In this document: piece by piece, positions 44,901-55,962 of the stretch
How positions within the stretch are numbered: the stretch's first letter is position 1
How the letters are laid out: the number at the start of each line of letters is the position of its first letter
Assembly: GCF_030864355.1 (NCBI RefSeq)
Contig: NC_083395.1
Coordinates: forward strand, 992,001-1,056,000
Direction: 5' to 3'
DNA from: Cutaneotrichosporon cavernicola
Lineage: Eukaryota > Basidiomycota > Tremellomycetes > Trichosporonales > Trichosporonaceae
Length of the DNA stretch: 64,000 bases
Translations under genes and position numbers: made by a program
The notes under the pieces: generated by a model
Databases searched by the model: none
What the model saw: only the letters and a program-made list of their open reading frames with translations
Told to the model about the DNA's origin: nothing

Positions 44901-47607
44901 AGCTTGAGTCGGGTATGGACATGACGCACAATTGAATTGCACGGAGGTTCCATGCTAGGGTGCGGCTCCACACCACACCGAGCCAAGACCAGTCCAGGAA
45001 TCTATGCATGGGCCCGAGTCCACCTGTCATGTCTTGCCCAGTCTTGTGCGGCTGTGCTTCTATTTGGACATACGTGCAACAATAGAAGACTGCAGACATG
45101 TACCCGCCTGCGTACGTGCGACGGACAACCCTCGTTGATGCGGCCCTCGTTGAATCGCTCCACGCTCCACACTCTTCACACGCTAAGCTGCGGTGCTGTA
45201 CGTGTGCGTACGGCATATGGTACAACTTATAATTGTTGGAATCGCGGAACGGCCTTGGTTCCTACTAAGATGCCGTTAGGTTTCGTATTAACACTCAGGG
45301 TGCCTAGGGTCCTAGGATCCTATTGGATACTTAGGAACGGGCGTGAGCCGGTTGGGTTGCAGCGTCAACCTTTGTTCATTCAACGTAATAGTATGGGATG
45401 ACAAGCGCTGGATCTTGAGCATGTCGAGAATCTCACAGCCTGTAAGTGCCTGAGCCGAAGCCGAAGAGCTTGTCGACGCGTTGTGCCTCGACGAGATGAC
45501 TACTAGTGTCCACATGCCAGCATGACAGCATGGAGCGTACAATGCGAGCGCGACTGGACGGTATGGAGACGGACACTCACACAGACTAAGACTACCGACT
45601 ACCGATAGCTGTAAGCGAGAATCAGAATCAAATTCCCATCGTCTCGCCTCTGCTCTCCTGTCTCGTAGAAAATATTCCAGCAAGCAGATAGCACTCGAGA
45701 GCCCACATTCTCTGGTGTGTCTGTCTGCTGACAATTTCGGCGGCCGGTCGGCCTAGGAAATACCACTTGCCCGGACTTCGGATAAGTCTCCATAGAGTCT
45801 TGACGTACGTAGGTACGGACAACGCCACAGTAACACATTGACGATCCCCCTCACCTGATCCCCAGAGAGTCTCAGCCATTTTCCAGGGCAGCGCAATTGG
45901 AATCAAACCCCAATCCGGCCGTTTGACCTTGCCGTCGGAGTCTCTGGCCTCTGCCAAGTCTACAATTGCTACAACCTATGCTCTGCATTCTCTGCACCTT
46001 CCGCGAGTCCATCCGCCGACCCCCGATCCTCAATCCTTGATCCTTGATCCTCGGGCCAAGGCCAGAAGACCCGCCCGGATGTGCCACCTTAGATCACCTT
46101 CAGAGGCTATAGTAGACGCAGGCCCGACTTCTGGGAGGCGCGTGGCCACGCCACGCCACGCTGCGGCACATCACATCACACATCACAGGTCACCGAGCCC
46201 GCTTTCCGCATGGCCGCTTCCGCTGATCACACAGGGGCGTGGCGCACCGCGGATATGCAACCAACCCCATTCATCCTTTTAATCAAGTGGTGCTGATCAT
46301 TTTTTTTGTGGGCCGAGCTTGTAGCGGAGCAGCAGAGCTCGCTATACCTGATCATACTGTACACGTACGATATATGCTACAAGCTCGAGGAGAGAATAGG
46401 AACTGGACAGAAGCCAGGAACCGGTCTGCTCCAGTTACATACAGTACGTACAAGTTGTTGATCACAGCTGCAAACCTTGAGGCTTCAGTGTTGTCCCGTG
46501 GAAAAGCATCCGCAATGTTATCAGGAAGTTTGGGTCAAGTTCAATCGAAATCGGCATTCAAAGGGCAAAGGGAAATTGGGTAAAGGGTAAAGGGTTAATG
46601 GCCACATTGCGGCCTTGTATGACCGCTGACCGCTATTACTTAAAGCCGTGCCTGTCACTTAAAGTGCAACTGGGTTGGACACCTGGGTACTCTTTATTCT
46701 TTTTTGGCACTTTAGCGGATGAGGGTGTTGACTTGAACGTTGCCGCCGCTGCATCCGCCGTCCCTTTCGTCGAATGAGGCGTTATAGGATGCGACCACCC
46801 ATCCAATGTTGAGAGTCACTCTTCACTCCTGAGAAGGCTGATCATCACTTTGCTTGACCTTTCAAACCGTCACGCTTTTCCCCTTGCCCCCTCTTACCCC
46901 TCTACTATACCGCCCCAACAAAGCCCTCCAGCTCCGCGTTCCATTCCATCATTTTCTTTTATCTCTTGTCACGCACCCACGTACCCTCTTGTCCCCTTTC
47001 AAGTCAACACCCCGTAGTCAATTGCCGAAACCATTCATCCTCTGAATCCACAGATGGCTGTCAGTTGCAACAATAACAACGTTACATTTCTCAGATAATT
47101 CTTCCCGCCACATATCCCATAGACGCCACATACACTCACACCAACGCGATACGTGTCGCGCGTTTCGAGGCGTTACGATTCCAGTACTCTAGTCATCCGC
47201 TCACTACGCACTTCCCACTTCCGCACTCGGTGGTCATTGTTGCCTCATCACCCTGGGTGACTTGCTGGAGTCGTTCTCCCCGAGTTGTCATCCAACGTTT
47301 TGGATCCGCACGAATAGGAATACCTCGGGGTCGCTCCACAAGCTCATCAACTTGAGTGCTAGCCCCAAACAATCTGTGTCTATCCCCTTCCGTCGTCCTC
47401 AGGTCCGTCGTAAAAAGTATGTGATTCTCTCGTTAGCCACCCACACGTACCCATACAGTCGTGAAATGTTCACATCACATTGCTAGGCAGGCACGGTTCC
47501 GACGGTAGCTGCTCGGCATTTGGTCATTCCGTTCCCACAACGATGCGCGACGTGTAGACAGACCAAGATACATGCCACACCTTCACGCGCCCCTGCCAGT
47601 GCCTCCG
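41998..47607. other. 5.6 kb region without a convincing gene
   Basis: It spans from the Zn2Cys6 start to the MKT1 stop. The part 42000-42800 is strongly C/T-rich on the minus strand and is probably a long 5' leader or promoter of the regulator. From about 43000 to 47500 the ORFs are short, have no recognisable motif and no splice pattern like the neighbours. Small features: an 18 bp palindrome (43768-43785), short GATCCTT repeats (about 46025-46050) and GGGTAAA repeats (about 46577-46592). A non-coding RNA or long regulatory region is possible. Confidence 0.45.
43768..43785. repeat. Palindrome GCAGTGCC-AA-GGCACTGC
   Basis: Perfect 8 bp arms around AA, in the gene-free region upstream of the Zn2Cys6 gene. 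Confidence 0.95.
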
Positions 47608-50218
47608 CTAAGGCCGGAATGGCCGCAGCCACCTGTCCGCACGCTCAAACTCCTCGATAACGTTGAGCTGGATGGCAGTGTTGGCGACAGAGGGGTTGGG
47701 CCCTTGTTCCTGGTTGGCCATGCGAATAGCGACCATGATCTAATCCGTCAGATACGGACACAACCCAGGTCCCTCGTCGTCAACTCACAGCATCCCAGAA
47801 ACGGAATCCACGCTCAACCTCGTTTGTTGGGTTCTTGACGCCAGTAAACGCCTCGTCGACAAACTCCAAAGCCATCGCTTTCGCGTTCTTGACTCCCTCC
47901 GAATTTGCGTTCTCTTCAGTAATGTCGGCCTCGTTGTAGTGGATCGCAGCGTCGAGGTACGTCTTAGCAAGAATGCCAAAGCCCGTGTTCATGTCGCTCT
48001 GGAAGGGGAGGCCTTGGATGGTCAGCAGAACACCGACAGAGTACCTACTGATGCACATGTCCAGATAGTCGTCGCGCATGCGTCGAGCGTCACCAGAGAG
48101 GAGGATGTGCACATTGAGCGCCTCCAGCAGCTGTCGCAAAGCCTTGGTCGTTGCCTTCACAAACGAGTTGAATACCAACAACTCGCGCGACAGCGGACCA
48201 GACCACTGCTCGGACTACCAATGTCAGCACACATCGCTTGCACGCAACGTACGCGGAAGTTCAGAGGAACCACACTCAGAACACGCATGAACAACAGCGT
48301 GTATGCTTGTTCCTCGTCTGACCCGAAGCTTGGCCCACCAGACAAAGCCATCGCCGATGGGCCTCCGAATCTGTTGCCATGAACAACGCCCGCCCTCAGA
48401 AGCTCGAGAACGATGTAGATTGGCTCCTGGAGCTTGTCAGTCACGCGAGCAGCTTGGCAGGCTGCGTGGAATGCCTTTCCGATCGGTGACTGGTGGTGGT
48501 TGTTGTTGACGAAACTAGAAAGGGGTCAGCAACCTTTGCCATTATGGGAGCTTTCGACCCACCCTCGCACATCCAGGAAGCGCCAGATAATGTTGGCAAC
48601 AACCTCGTCCTTCCTCTCCAGCACCTTGGACCCCTTCTCCTTCTTGGTCGTCGCAATTGTCTCCTCCTTCTCGAGCGTGCCGATGCAGAGCTTGAGATCA
48701 ATAGTCGACGACTGTGAATCAGCTAACGAGGAAACCTTAACTCACCGACTGACGTCGCAACTCGTCACCGAGGACGTGGTGCGGGACCATCCAAGTAGAG
48801 CACTTGTTAACAAGAGACAGTGTCAAGAGGTCGGTCGTTGGGACTGCGGCCCCCTGGGGCGGAGAATAGTGTGGGTCAAAGTAGTAATGGGCATTCTGGG
48901 CTATTAGCTTGGCTCAAGGCCTGGCAAGACTCACAATTCGCTTCTGCGCCCACTGATGATGGAGAGGAGCACTGAGAAGGGCAAGAGTGGTACAGCGTGG
49001 CGAAGTAGCGCCCTCGGTGATGATGTCCTTGATGAAGCGACGGTACTCTGGTGAATCGGCGAGCGGTTGGCGCTCATCAATGACGCCAGAGGCAAGGTAG
49101 CCAACGAGCTGCGCCGAGACCATGCCACGGCAAAGGAGGAAGTACAGCTCGTCGGGGAGTCGGGGCGAGAAGATGTCGTCCAGATCCGAGGGAACATCGC
49201 CAGGCGTGACGACCTGGCCGGGAGGAGGAACAACGAGAGGTAGGGGAAGGCAGGCTCCCTCGGTGGTGAGCACGAGCGAATACTTGATCGCCAGGCGGGC
49301 GCGCATGAAGCTCTCGAGATAGCCGGATCCCTTCAGCTGCACCGCCCATGCCTGGCAGACTCCGAGGCCAGACTTGCCAGTCCGGAGGTACTCCATTGCG
49401 GATCTCATCGAGAAGTTCTCCGAGATTAGAGGGAAGGTGCGGTTCAGGCTGCAGCCTGCCAACAGGGCCAAGTCGAGGAACTGGTCATAGCTAAAGCTCA
49501 TGTCGGCCAGGATGCGCGGCTTGTCGTAATAGGTGAACGAGCCGGACCAGTCGACTGAGGTAATGACTCTGTCGACGGGCCAAAGCAGAGCCTCCGAGTC
49601 CGACCAAATAGCGTGGATGTAACCCTTGGGGTGCTTGAGGAGGTACGCGAGCTTGCGTCAGTCGTGCATCGAGCCACAAACATACCTGGGCTCCGGGGAG
49701 ATAGGGCGCCATGACATACTCAACGAAGCGGTGCTTGAACGCGCGGAGAAGGAGTCGGACGACGTCCTGCATGTCGACCCACATGCCGTTACGAACCTGC
49801 GTCAATGCGATCACCGCGCGATCGACCTGGCCGTCCTCGTAGTAGGCCCATGCTTCGTTCTTCACGGCGTTCTCTCTATCGGCCTGGGGGTTTGGGCCCT
49901 TGGGAGGGGTACGCTGGGCTAGAGGAAGTCCGGGGAAGACGAACACGGGCTTGATGTTATGCTTGTCGAGCTGGCGCAAGTCACTCTCGATGCGGTTCGC
50001 AAGCGAGAGAGGAAGGCCGCCTGTTGAGGCAATGAGCGGCTCGCGCTGGTCTGGGTCGGACAGCAGCGTCCGCACGTAATAGTTGACATCGATGCCGAGA
50101 CGAGTGTTGGCAAGCGCGCTCAATGGCGCAGACGACGTGAGTCTCCGTTCACGGAGATAGACTTCGGTTAGTAGACTGGAGAGTCCAATAACTTACCATC
50201 GAGGCTGCGGACTCCCAT
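47608..50218 (-). CDS. MKT1: Post-transcriptional regulator MKT1 (XPG-like fold)
   Basis: Mkt1 acts with Pbp1/ataxin-2 in mRNA-level control. The first exon is 22 nt (MGVRSLD + 1 base), then a 35 nt intron (50196-50162). The N-terminal PIN/XPG-like part runs from VYLRERRL through LGIDVNYYVRTLL and KPVFVFPGL, then KHRFVEYVMAPYLPGAQ and AIWSDSEALLWPVDRVI. The MKT1 N and C domains follow (FDQ-like block SYDQFLDLALLAGCS; YYFDPHYSP; VLLSVVPLNFR-like segment; SREL...). The C terminus ends RADRWLRPFRP at TAG 47610-47608. Several short introns are visible between about 47720 and 49690. Assignment rests on overall order and several blocks rather than on one catalytic motif. Confidence 0.85.
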
Positions 50219-50766
50219 GTTGGGAAAGCAATGTGCGGAAGAGGGAAGATAAAGTCGGCGGGATGCACCGGATTGCTTGTTCCTTGAGGTCGAAGGACTG
50301 CTTGCGGGTTTTTAACGCGAACAGACAGCAGACAGCTGCAAGAATGGTCCACCGCGGAGGGGTAGATAGGCTTGTATGCTGAAGTCTAAGAGTAGGATTG
50401 TGGGAGAGAAGGTTAGATATGTGAACAAGGGAACGAGAGAACGCGAGAGAGCCAGTGACTCTGACGAGCCGACCAGCGAGCAGCGGCCACCTGGCGACCT
50501 GGCGACCTGGCGACCGCAATCGACAGCCAGGCGCGCGTAAGGGCGCAGCCGAGCCCATGAGGCCCAAGAGAGTTATTGGCCACGTGGTTATCCCTTAACG
50601 CATTGACCTCCTTGACTTTCTTACCACACATTTCACCCTCAAAAACTGGAGCCCCACATCACCACTATCTCACATGCCACAGTCGCTACACAGCCACCGC
50701 TACTAAACGCTATACATGCACAGTAACAATCTTGAAGTACAGATGCGAGATGACACCATCATCTAT
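50219..50766. other. Intergenic, MKT1 promoter and CSN5 3' side
   Basis: Contains a short GGCGACCTG triplication near 50491-50515. No gene seen. Confidence 0.45.
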
Positions 50767-52156
50767 TTAAGCATGACCGACATGCAGCCCACGAGCAGCA
50801 GCACGGGCCTCGGCAGGCGAGATGACCTTGTCGACACCCTCGTTGAAGAGCTTGGCCTTGATCACATTCGCCGTCATGCCGTTCCTCACCTCGTTAGTAA
50901 TACGGGTGCTGCGGTCAGCAGGACACAGCTAATGGTCATCCCCACCTGTCCTTCACTGGGTCGCCGAGCACAGACGGCTTGATCTCGAGGCCGTGGAACT
51001 CGTCCTTGGACCCCTCGTCAGTTCCAGCGGGCGCAGGTTTGAGTCTGAGCTCGGCTGTCGAGTCACCGACTTTGTCCCCAGCGGCGAGCAGCTTGGCGTT
51101 CAGATCCTTAACTTGCGATGTAGTGTAGGCGCGGTTCTGCAGTTAGCCAAGCGCAGGTCCAAGTATTCACAGAGAGAATGCGGCTCTGGCTCAGCGTTTC
51201 GACCCAGTACTTGTTCCAGAGGAGGTCGAGCAGCTTCTCGTCCGTCTTCGACTTGTAGATCTCCACCTTGAGAGGGTAGTAGGCATTCGCGTGTGCACCA
51301 AAGTCCTCGATCTTGTCGAGGGGGATGGACTGGTACTCGGACGAGCCGCTTGATGGTGGCGTGTAGCCCTGAGGATAGGTACGGAAGGCGCCGATCTCGA
51401 CTTTGCCAGCCGAGACGGTGCGGTTGGGGTCAATCTTGATGTCAGATGGATCAGAAACCTTCACTCACGACCACGGCGAGGTACGGGTCCTGATGCGTCT
51501 GGTTGGTCATCTGAGTGTCGACGTCGATGCCGGACAACCAGCAACCATATCCAGGATGGCTGCTGTAAGACGGAGGACGCAGAGCAACAGCTTACGAGTG
51601 ATACCAGCCACGCTGATTCTCATTTTGGCCCGCTGCATTGCGGGCAGAGTGGAACTCGACCATATACTCCATGGCCTGGATGGTGAGCAACTACATCCGT
51701 GAAGGCTGTGCACTCACCTCATTTCCAGCGTTGACGCGAGTCTCGGTCCCCTGTACTGGCAGAGCGACAGCGTCGGTGATCCAGAAGGTGTGGTCACGGA
51801 CACGCCCGTACATGACACCCATGATCTCGTACTGGCCACCGGAGCGCGCGTGGATTGCCTGATGTCAGATTGCAAAAAGAAGGTTGATTACCATCTTGAT
51901 CAGAGCGACCGCAGAGATTTTGACGGTCTGGAAGTAATGAGGACTGGTATCAGAGCTGATCGTGGCACTCGCGGAGAAGCCTACTCAGTCTCCCATGGCG
52001 CCTGGCCTTCCAGCTGACGCTCCTCCTCGACACTGTATAGGAAGACGAGCTCAGCCGGGTCGACCGTCTGCCCTTGTTAGCTAGGTCAAGCTTGAATTGA
52101 CTCACGGCAACGTTGTTGCTGATCTCAAAGGTTGCCCGAGCAGCTTGCTCCATCAT
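50767..52156 (-). CDS. CSN5: COP9 signalosome subunit 5 (deneddylase)
   Basis: CSN5 is the zinc metalloprotease of the COP9 signalosome that removes Nedd8/Rub1 from cullins. The JAMM motif is complete: Glu in [13 protein letters not shown] and [16 protein letters not shown] with both His and the Asp. The start [17 protein letters not shown] and [12 protein letters not shown] match the family order; [20 protein letters not shown] follows the active site. Several short introns split the gene. The C terminus ([19 protein letters not shown]) ends at TAA 50769-50767. The segment between YWVETLSQS and the C terminus is charged and less conserved. CSN6 and Rpn11 are excluded by the active-site and N-terminal text. 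Confidence 0.92.
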
Positions 52157-53008
52157 GTGCAGTTGCTGCAGAGGCAGCGTTGTTGAGAGGCCAGGATTGA
52201 ACGCGCGTCAACGTCATGTGGAGGTCCGTCAACGGAATCAATCCCGCGGCCTCCAGTGGATCCTGGAGGAGCTGCCATCACGTGATCAACTCCAGGATAA
52301 TTAGTGGGTGCAGGGATGAGTTTGACTCTTTATAATGAAAGTACAGTATTCCGCAATCTGGCACGTTTGAACCATCCCGCAACCCCTCTTTCCCCCCTCT
52401 CTGGCCTCCTCTGCCGAACAATCATTATACTTGGCAGGATTGTTCACTGCGTTATCTGCAGTAGACAGTAGACCTACATGTCCCAAATACTATGCGCGAT
52501 TTTCAGGATATCACCCACACATCGCTGGCGCTTAACCTTGAGCCCTTGAGACGCCTTGGAATCGCGTCTGACGTTGTGGATTGACACGCGTCGTCACAAC
52601 AGTTGGGTGTGCTACACGTTCCATCTTGGCAAGTTGATCCTGACTCGTCCTGAATGTCCTGCCGAGCTGCCGACTATGAACACCTTGCCACACCCGGCAG
52701 GGTGCGACGCTATGACTCCACCCCTTGGCGCTCGCCATGTCCCATCCCACCGTCACGGCGGGACGCTGGGACCGCCGCCAAGGCCCAACCATTCAACCCC
52801 CAACCGCGGACACCGCATGACATTATGTCTTATAACAATGTAACAATGTACACTCACACTTCTCTCTTATACTCTCACCTACTTTTACGACCTTATTCTC
52901 TCCGTTCAACGACGTCCGACCCTCCGACACTCCTTTCCCGACCAGCTCGTTTACTCACATCCTCCTTCCCTCTTCTAACTTATACTCTCTCTATCACTCT
53001 CTCACACC
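52157..53008. promoter_or_regulatory. Divergent region, CSN5 / lytic-transglycosylase-like gene
   Basis: 852 bp between opposed starts. The last 150 bp before 53009 are C/T-rich on the + strand, as a 5' leader. No gene seen. Confidence 0.4.
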
Positions 53009-54259
53009 ATGGTCGCCCTCCAGGTCTTCACCCTCTTCGGCCTCCTTCCCGCCCTCGCACTTGGCGCCTTTGAGGGACGCCACGTCCAGCCCCACGTGGC
53101 TGCCGTGCGCCGCTCGCGCGTCCAGCCCCGCTCTCCCGCCGGCGTTGTCCCGGTTCCTGCCCGTCGCGCCGCCGGTGCCGGCAAGCGTGGAGGTGCTGGC
53201 TCGTGCCGCGTACGCCCTACCCCTGCCCACAACGAGGCCGATGCCGCATCCACCGTCGTCGCCGCGGCCGATGATGAGAACGCGGAGGCTCCGGTCGAAC
53301 AGCCAATTGAGCAGCCGACTGAGCAGCCCGCCGAGCAGCCAACTGAGCAGCCAGCCGAGCCTACCCCCCAGCCCGAGCAGCCTGCTGCCTCTCCCTCTCA
53401 GGAGCCTCAACCTTCCCCCACTCCCGAGGCCGTGAGTGATCATCATCGCATGCCCTGACACGCAGCCTCCTGCCGAGGAGAAGATTGACCCCGCTTTCAC
53501 TACTACAATGCTTGCGCACAGCAACAACGGCCTCCTGAAGATCGACGGGTAATTCGCCCATCCAACACATACTAACACCAGCACCTGCGGCCCCTGCCCG
53601 TCGACGCCCAACGAGCCTAACGGTGCCCAGTGGTGGCTTGACTGCGGCCTCGACGATGGCGGCTGGGCTCCGCCCCACATCACCCTCGACCAGGTTGTCT
53701 ACACGGACCTGACCGGCGAAGGCATCTTTGCTCCCTGCACCCAGTTCTTCGACCAGTTCTACCGCTACGGTGGCGAGTTTGGCAGTAGGTCGCCGTCAGT
53801 CGTCAACCCTGACCCTAGTTCCTCCCATCATGCTCGCCGCGATCGCACTTCAGGAGTCGACGTGTCGCCCTTGGCTCGTCGGTGGTATCGGCGAGCAGGG
53901 CCTCATGCAGCTCCTCGGTGTCAATTGCGACGGTGCGCCTGGTGGCAACTGCCAGGACGTCGACTTCAACATTCGCCGTGGCGCCGAGTACCTTCGCGGC
54001 CGCATCGACGCTCATGGCGGCAGTCTCCTCGCCGGTCTCGGTGCCTACAATGGCTGGCGCGTCGGCATCACCGCCGGCGAGGTCTACCAGATGAAGAACG
54101 ACGGTCGCTGCTGGGCCCAGCCCAACCTCGACTACATGCACCAGATGCTCAACGGCTGGCTCCAGGGCAAGGCCGGTTACGAGCTGGGCAAGTGGTGTAA
54201 GTACCCAGCAATACATGCGTATGGTGCTGACGTCGATAGTCAACCGCAACGACTGCTAA
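53009..54259 (+). CDS. Secreted lytic-transglycosylase-like (SLT/GH23-fold) protein
   Basis: Introns 53432-53465, 53549-53581, 53785-53818 and 54197-54239 leave 368 aa. A signal peptide (MVALQVFTLFGLLPALALGA) is followed by an Arg-rich stretch and a low-complexity linker of EQPxEQP repeats. A Cys-containing middle part (TCGPCPSTP, WWLDCGLDDGGW) precedes the lysozyme-like domain. That domain shows IMLAAIALQESTC with the candidate catalytic Glu, GIGEQGLMQLLG (GLMQ is the SLT hallmark), FNIRRGAEYL and LAGLGAYNGW. The end is FNRNDC. In bacteria this fold cleaves peptidoglycan; in fungi the substrate is unknown, and an antibacterial or wall-related role is only inference. Cys-rich blocks suggest disulfides and an extracellular location. 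Confidence 0.8.
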
Positions 54260-55962
54260 ACACATTTGACCGATTTGGACTCGAACCCGGTTCTGTAGAT
54301 CCTCTGCAAATCCCACCCCAACCCCCCATCGCTTCATTCTCGCATTTTTCTCATTCACGTGGTCCCACCTCCCTTCTGTATACAGCTGGTCTGTACTGAA
54401 TACGTCCGGCATACCGCACGCTTAGTCCCTCTTCTTGAGACGGTGCGGAGCTTGTCATTGTCTGTGGAGCTGCAGACCTGCAGGGTTGCTTCGTTTCATC
54501 GGCAATACTATGGCACAATAGGAAATGGATGGTGCGTCGGCTGGGCGGCCGATTCATTAGTCTCGAAGACTATGGGTTGCCCCACATCAACGTGCGTATC
54601 GTGTTGGGCGTGGCCGTCATTGACGTGATCGTCCTTGCGCTGGCTATTTCTTGGACATTAACTTGTTCCCCCTCTTTCCAAAATTCCTTAATTCCTCATT
54701 GCGGTGTCTGATCTCATATGTCCACGCCACAGGCAGACCCCGCTCCAAGGCCCAGGCCCAACTGGAGCCCAACTCGCGTTCGACGCGTACCTGCTTCTCT
54801 GCTTATTAACACCTGCTACTCTACTCTAAACGTACCTATTCAGCGCGCCGTCGGAAACTCGACCAGGTCCAAGGCCCCCACCTCAAAATCCTGCAGGCAC
54901 ATTCCGGAATGCAACTCGAGAGTTGAGCGTCGAGGTACGCTTTCGGCGCAACCTAACTTTGTGTACAGCAAGGTTTACTCGATCTGCGCCAATCTTGACG
55001 AGTGGTGCGACGCGCCACGTTCGGCCTCTGCTTTCATCTATTATACAGTACCGTATATTAACTGCAGTTATCGCGCCGTCACGCGCCCCCCCCCCCCCCC
55101 CCTCCCCGCCACCGCCACAGCCACACTCACAACCCACAACCTCACAACCATTGTCGTCGTGTCGTCGTGCTCGCGGGAGTGTCGAGGCGCCACTAGAGTA
55201 TATACCACCCCAACTAACTACTTACGAGCGCGGCAACTTTACCTTTGACAACTTAGATGTCGGTCGAGGAACCGGAACCGGGATCGGGACCAGAGACGGA
55301 GAGTTCGTGAGATGGTCCCCGGCGATGGTCGGACACTAACGGCCCGCTTCGGTGAAAGTGGAGAAGGGGAGAAATGGAGCATTGGAGGCGCAGTAACACT
55401 GATGGGTCTGCGGGAAGAAGGCGGTCTCTCTCCTTTAGCAGCGCCGGGTCGCGATTGTTTTGCCCAGAGGCTACTGTTTGTTCCCGTGGTTGTCTGGTGG
55501 AGCGGCGAGTTCATCGAAGTGTGTTCTTGTGCGGTACCGTCGTGTGGCGCAGCCTCTGTCACCCATCATGCCATTCGCCATAGATTGGACGGAGCAAACG
55601 ACAGAAACTGAGAGCCCTTCCAACAGGGAGCGGGTCTGAGGGCCCAGATACTCAAGATGACCGGGACATTCATCACTGCATGGGTATGAACAGTAACAGA
55701 ACGTACGATATGCGATGTTTTCGCAACCTGCAAGACTATCCACAATCTGCGCTGTCGAGGGTTGCTCTGAGAGACCCCAGTCGTGTGAGCCACAGGGGGA
55801 GAGCCGGTCGGTTGACCATCCATCTCTCGCTTGCTCGGCCTGGAATACGCGTTCTAAGCCGCAGCATGCACTTGAGAGGCCCATACGTCGATGCTGGACT
55901 GAGTACATGTAATCAGGGGTTGGAAAAAATCAAAGGTCCATCACAACATATCCCTATCCACC
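54260..55962. other. 1.7 kb intergenic with a C17 run
   Basis: Between the ends of two convergent genes. It holds a homopolymer of 17 C at 55086-55102 and a 12 bp palindrome TAACTGCAGTTA (55059-55070). No coding exon was accepted. Confidence 0.45.
55086..55102. repeat. C17 homopolymer
   Basis: Seventeen consecutive C; length is likely to vary or be miscounted in sequencing. Confidence 0.9.

Noticed and set aside
44746..45225. 159-codon minus-strand ORF in the gene-free island
   Set aside because: Composition and codon use differ from the neighbouring genes (rich in Cys, Trp and Met), no domain seen and no introns of the local type.
46577..46592. GGGTAAA units resembling telomeric repeat
   Set aside because: Only about two units, internal, and not the TTAGGGGG/TTAGGG type expected in these yeasts.
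54270..54300. Second tRNA-like T-loop (GGTTCGAGTCC on the minus strand)
   Set aside because: It lies just past the SLT-like gene's stop and the stem bases do not pair.
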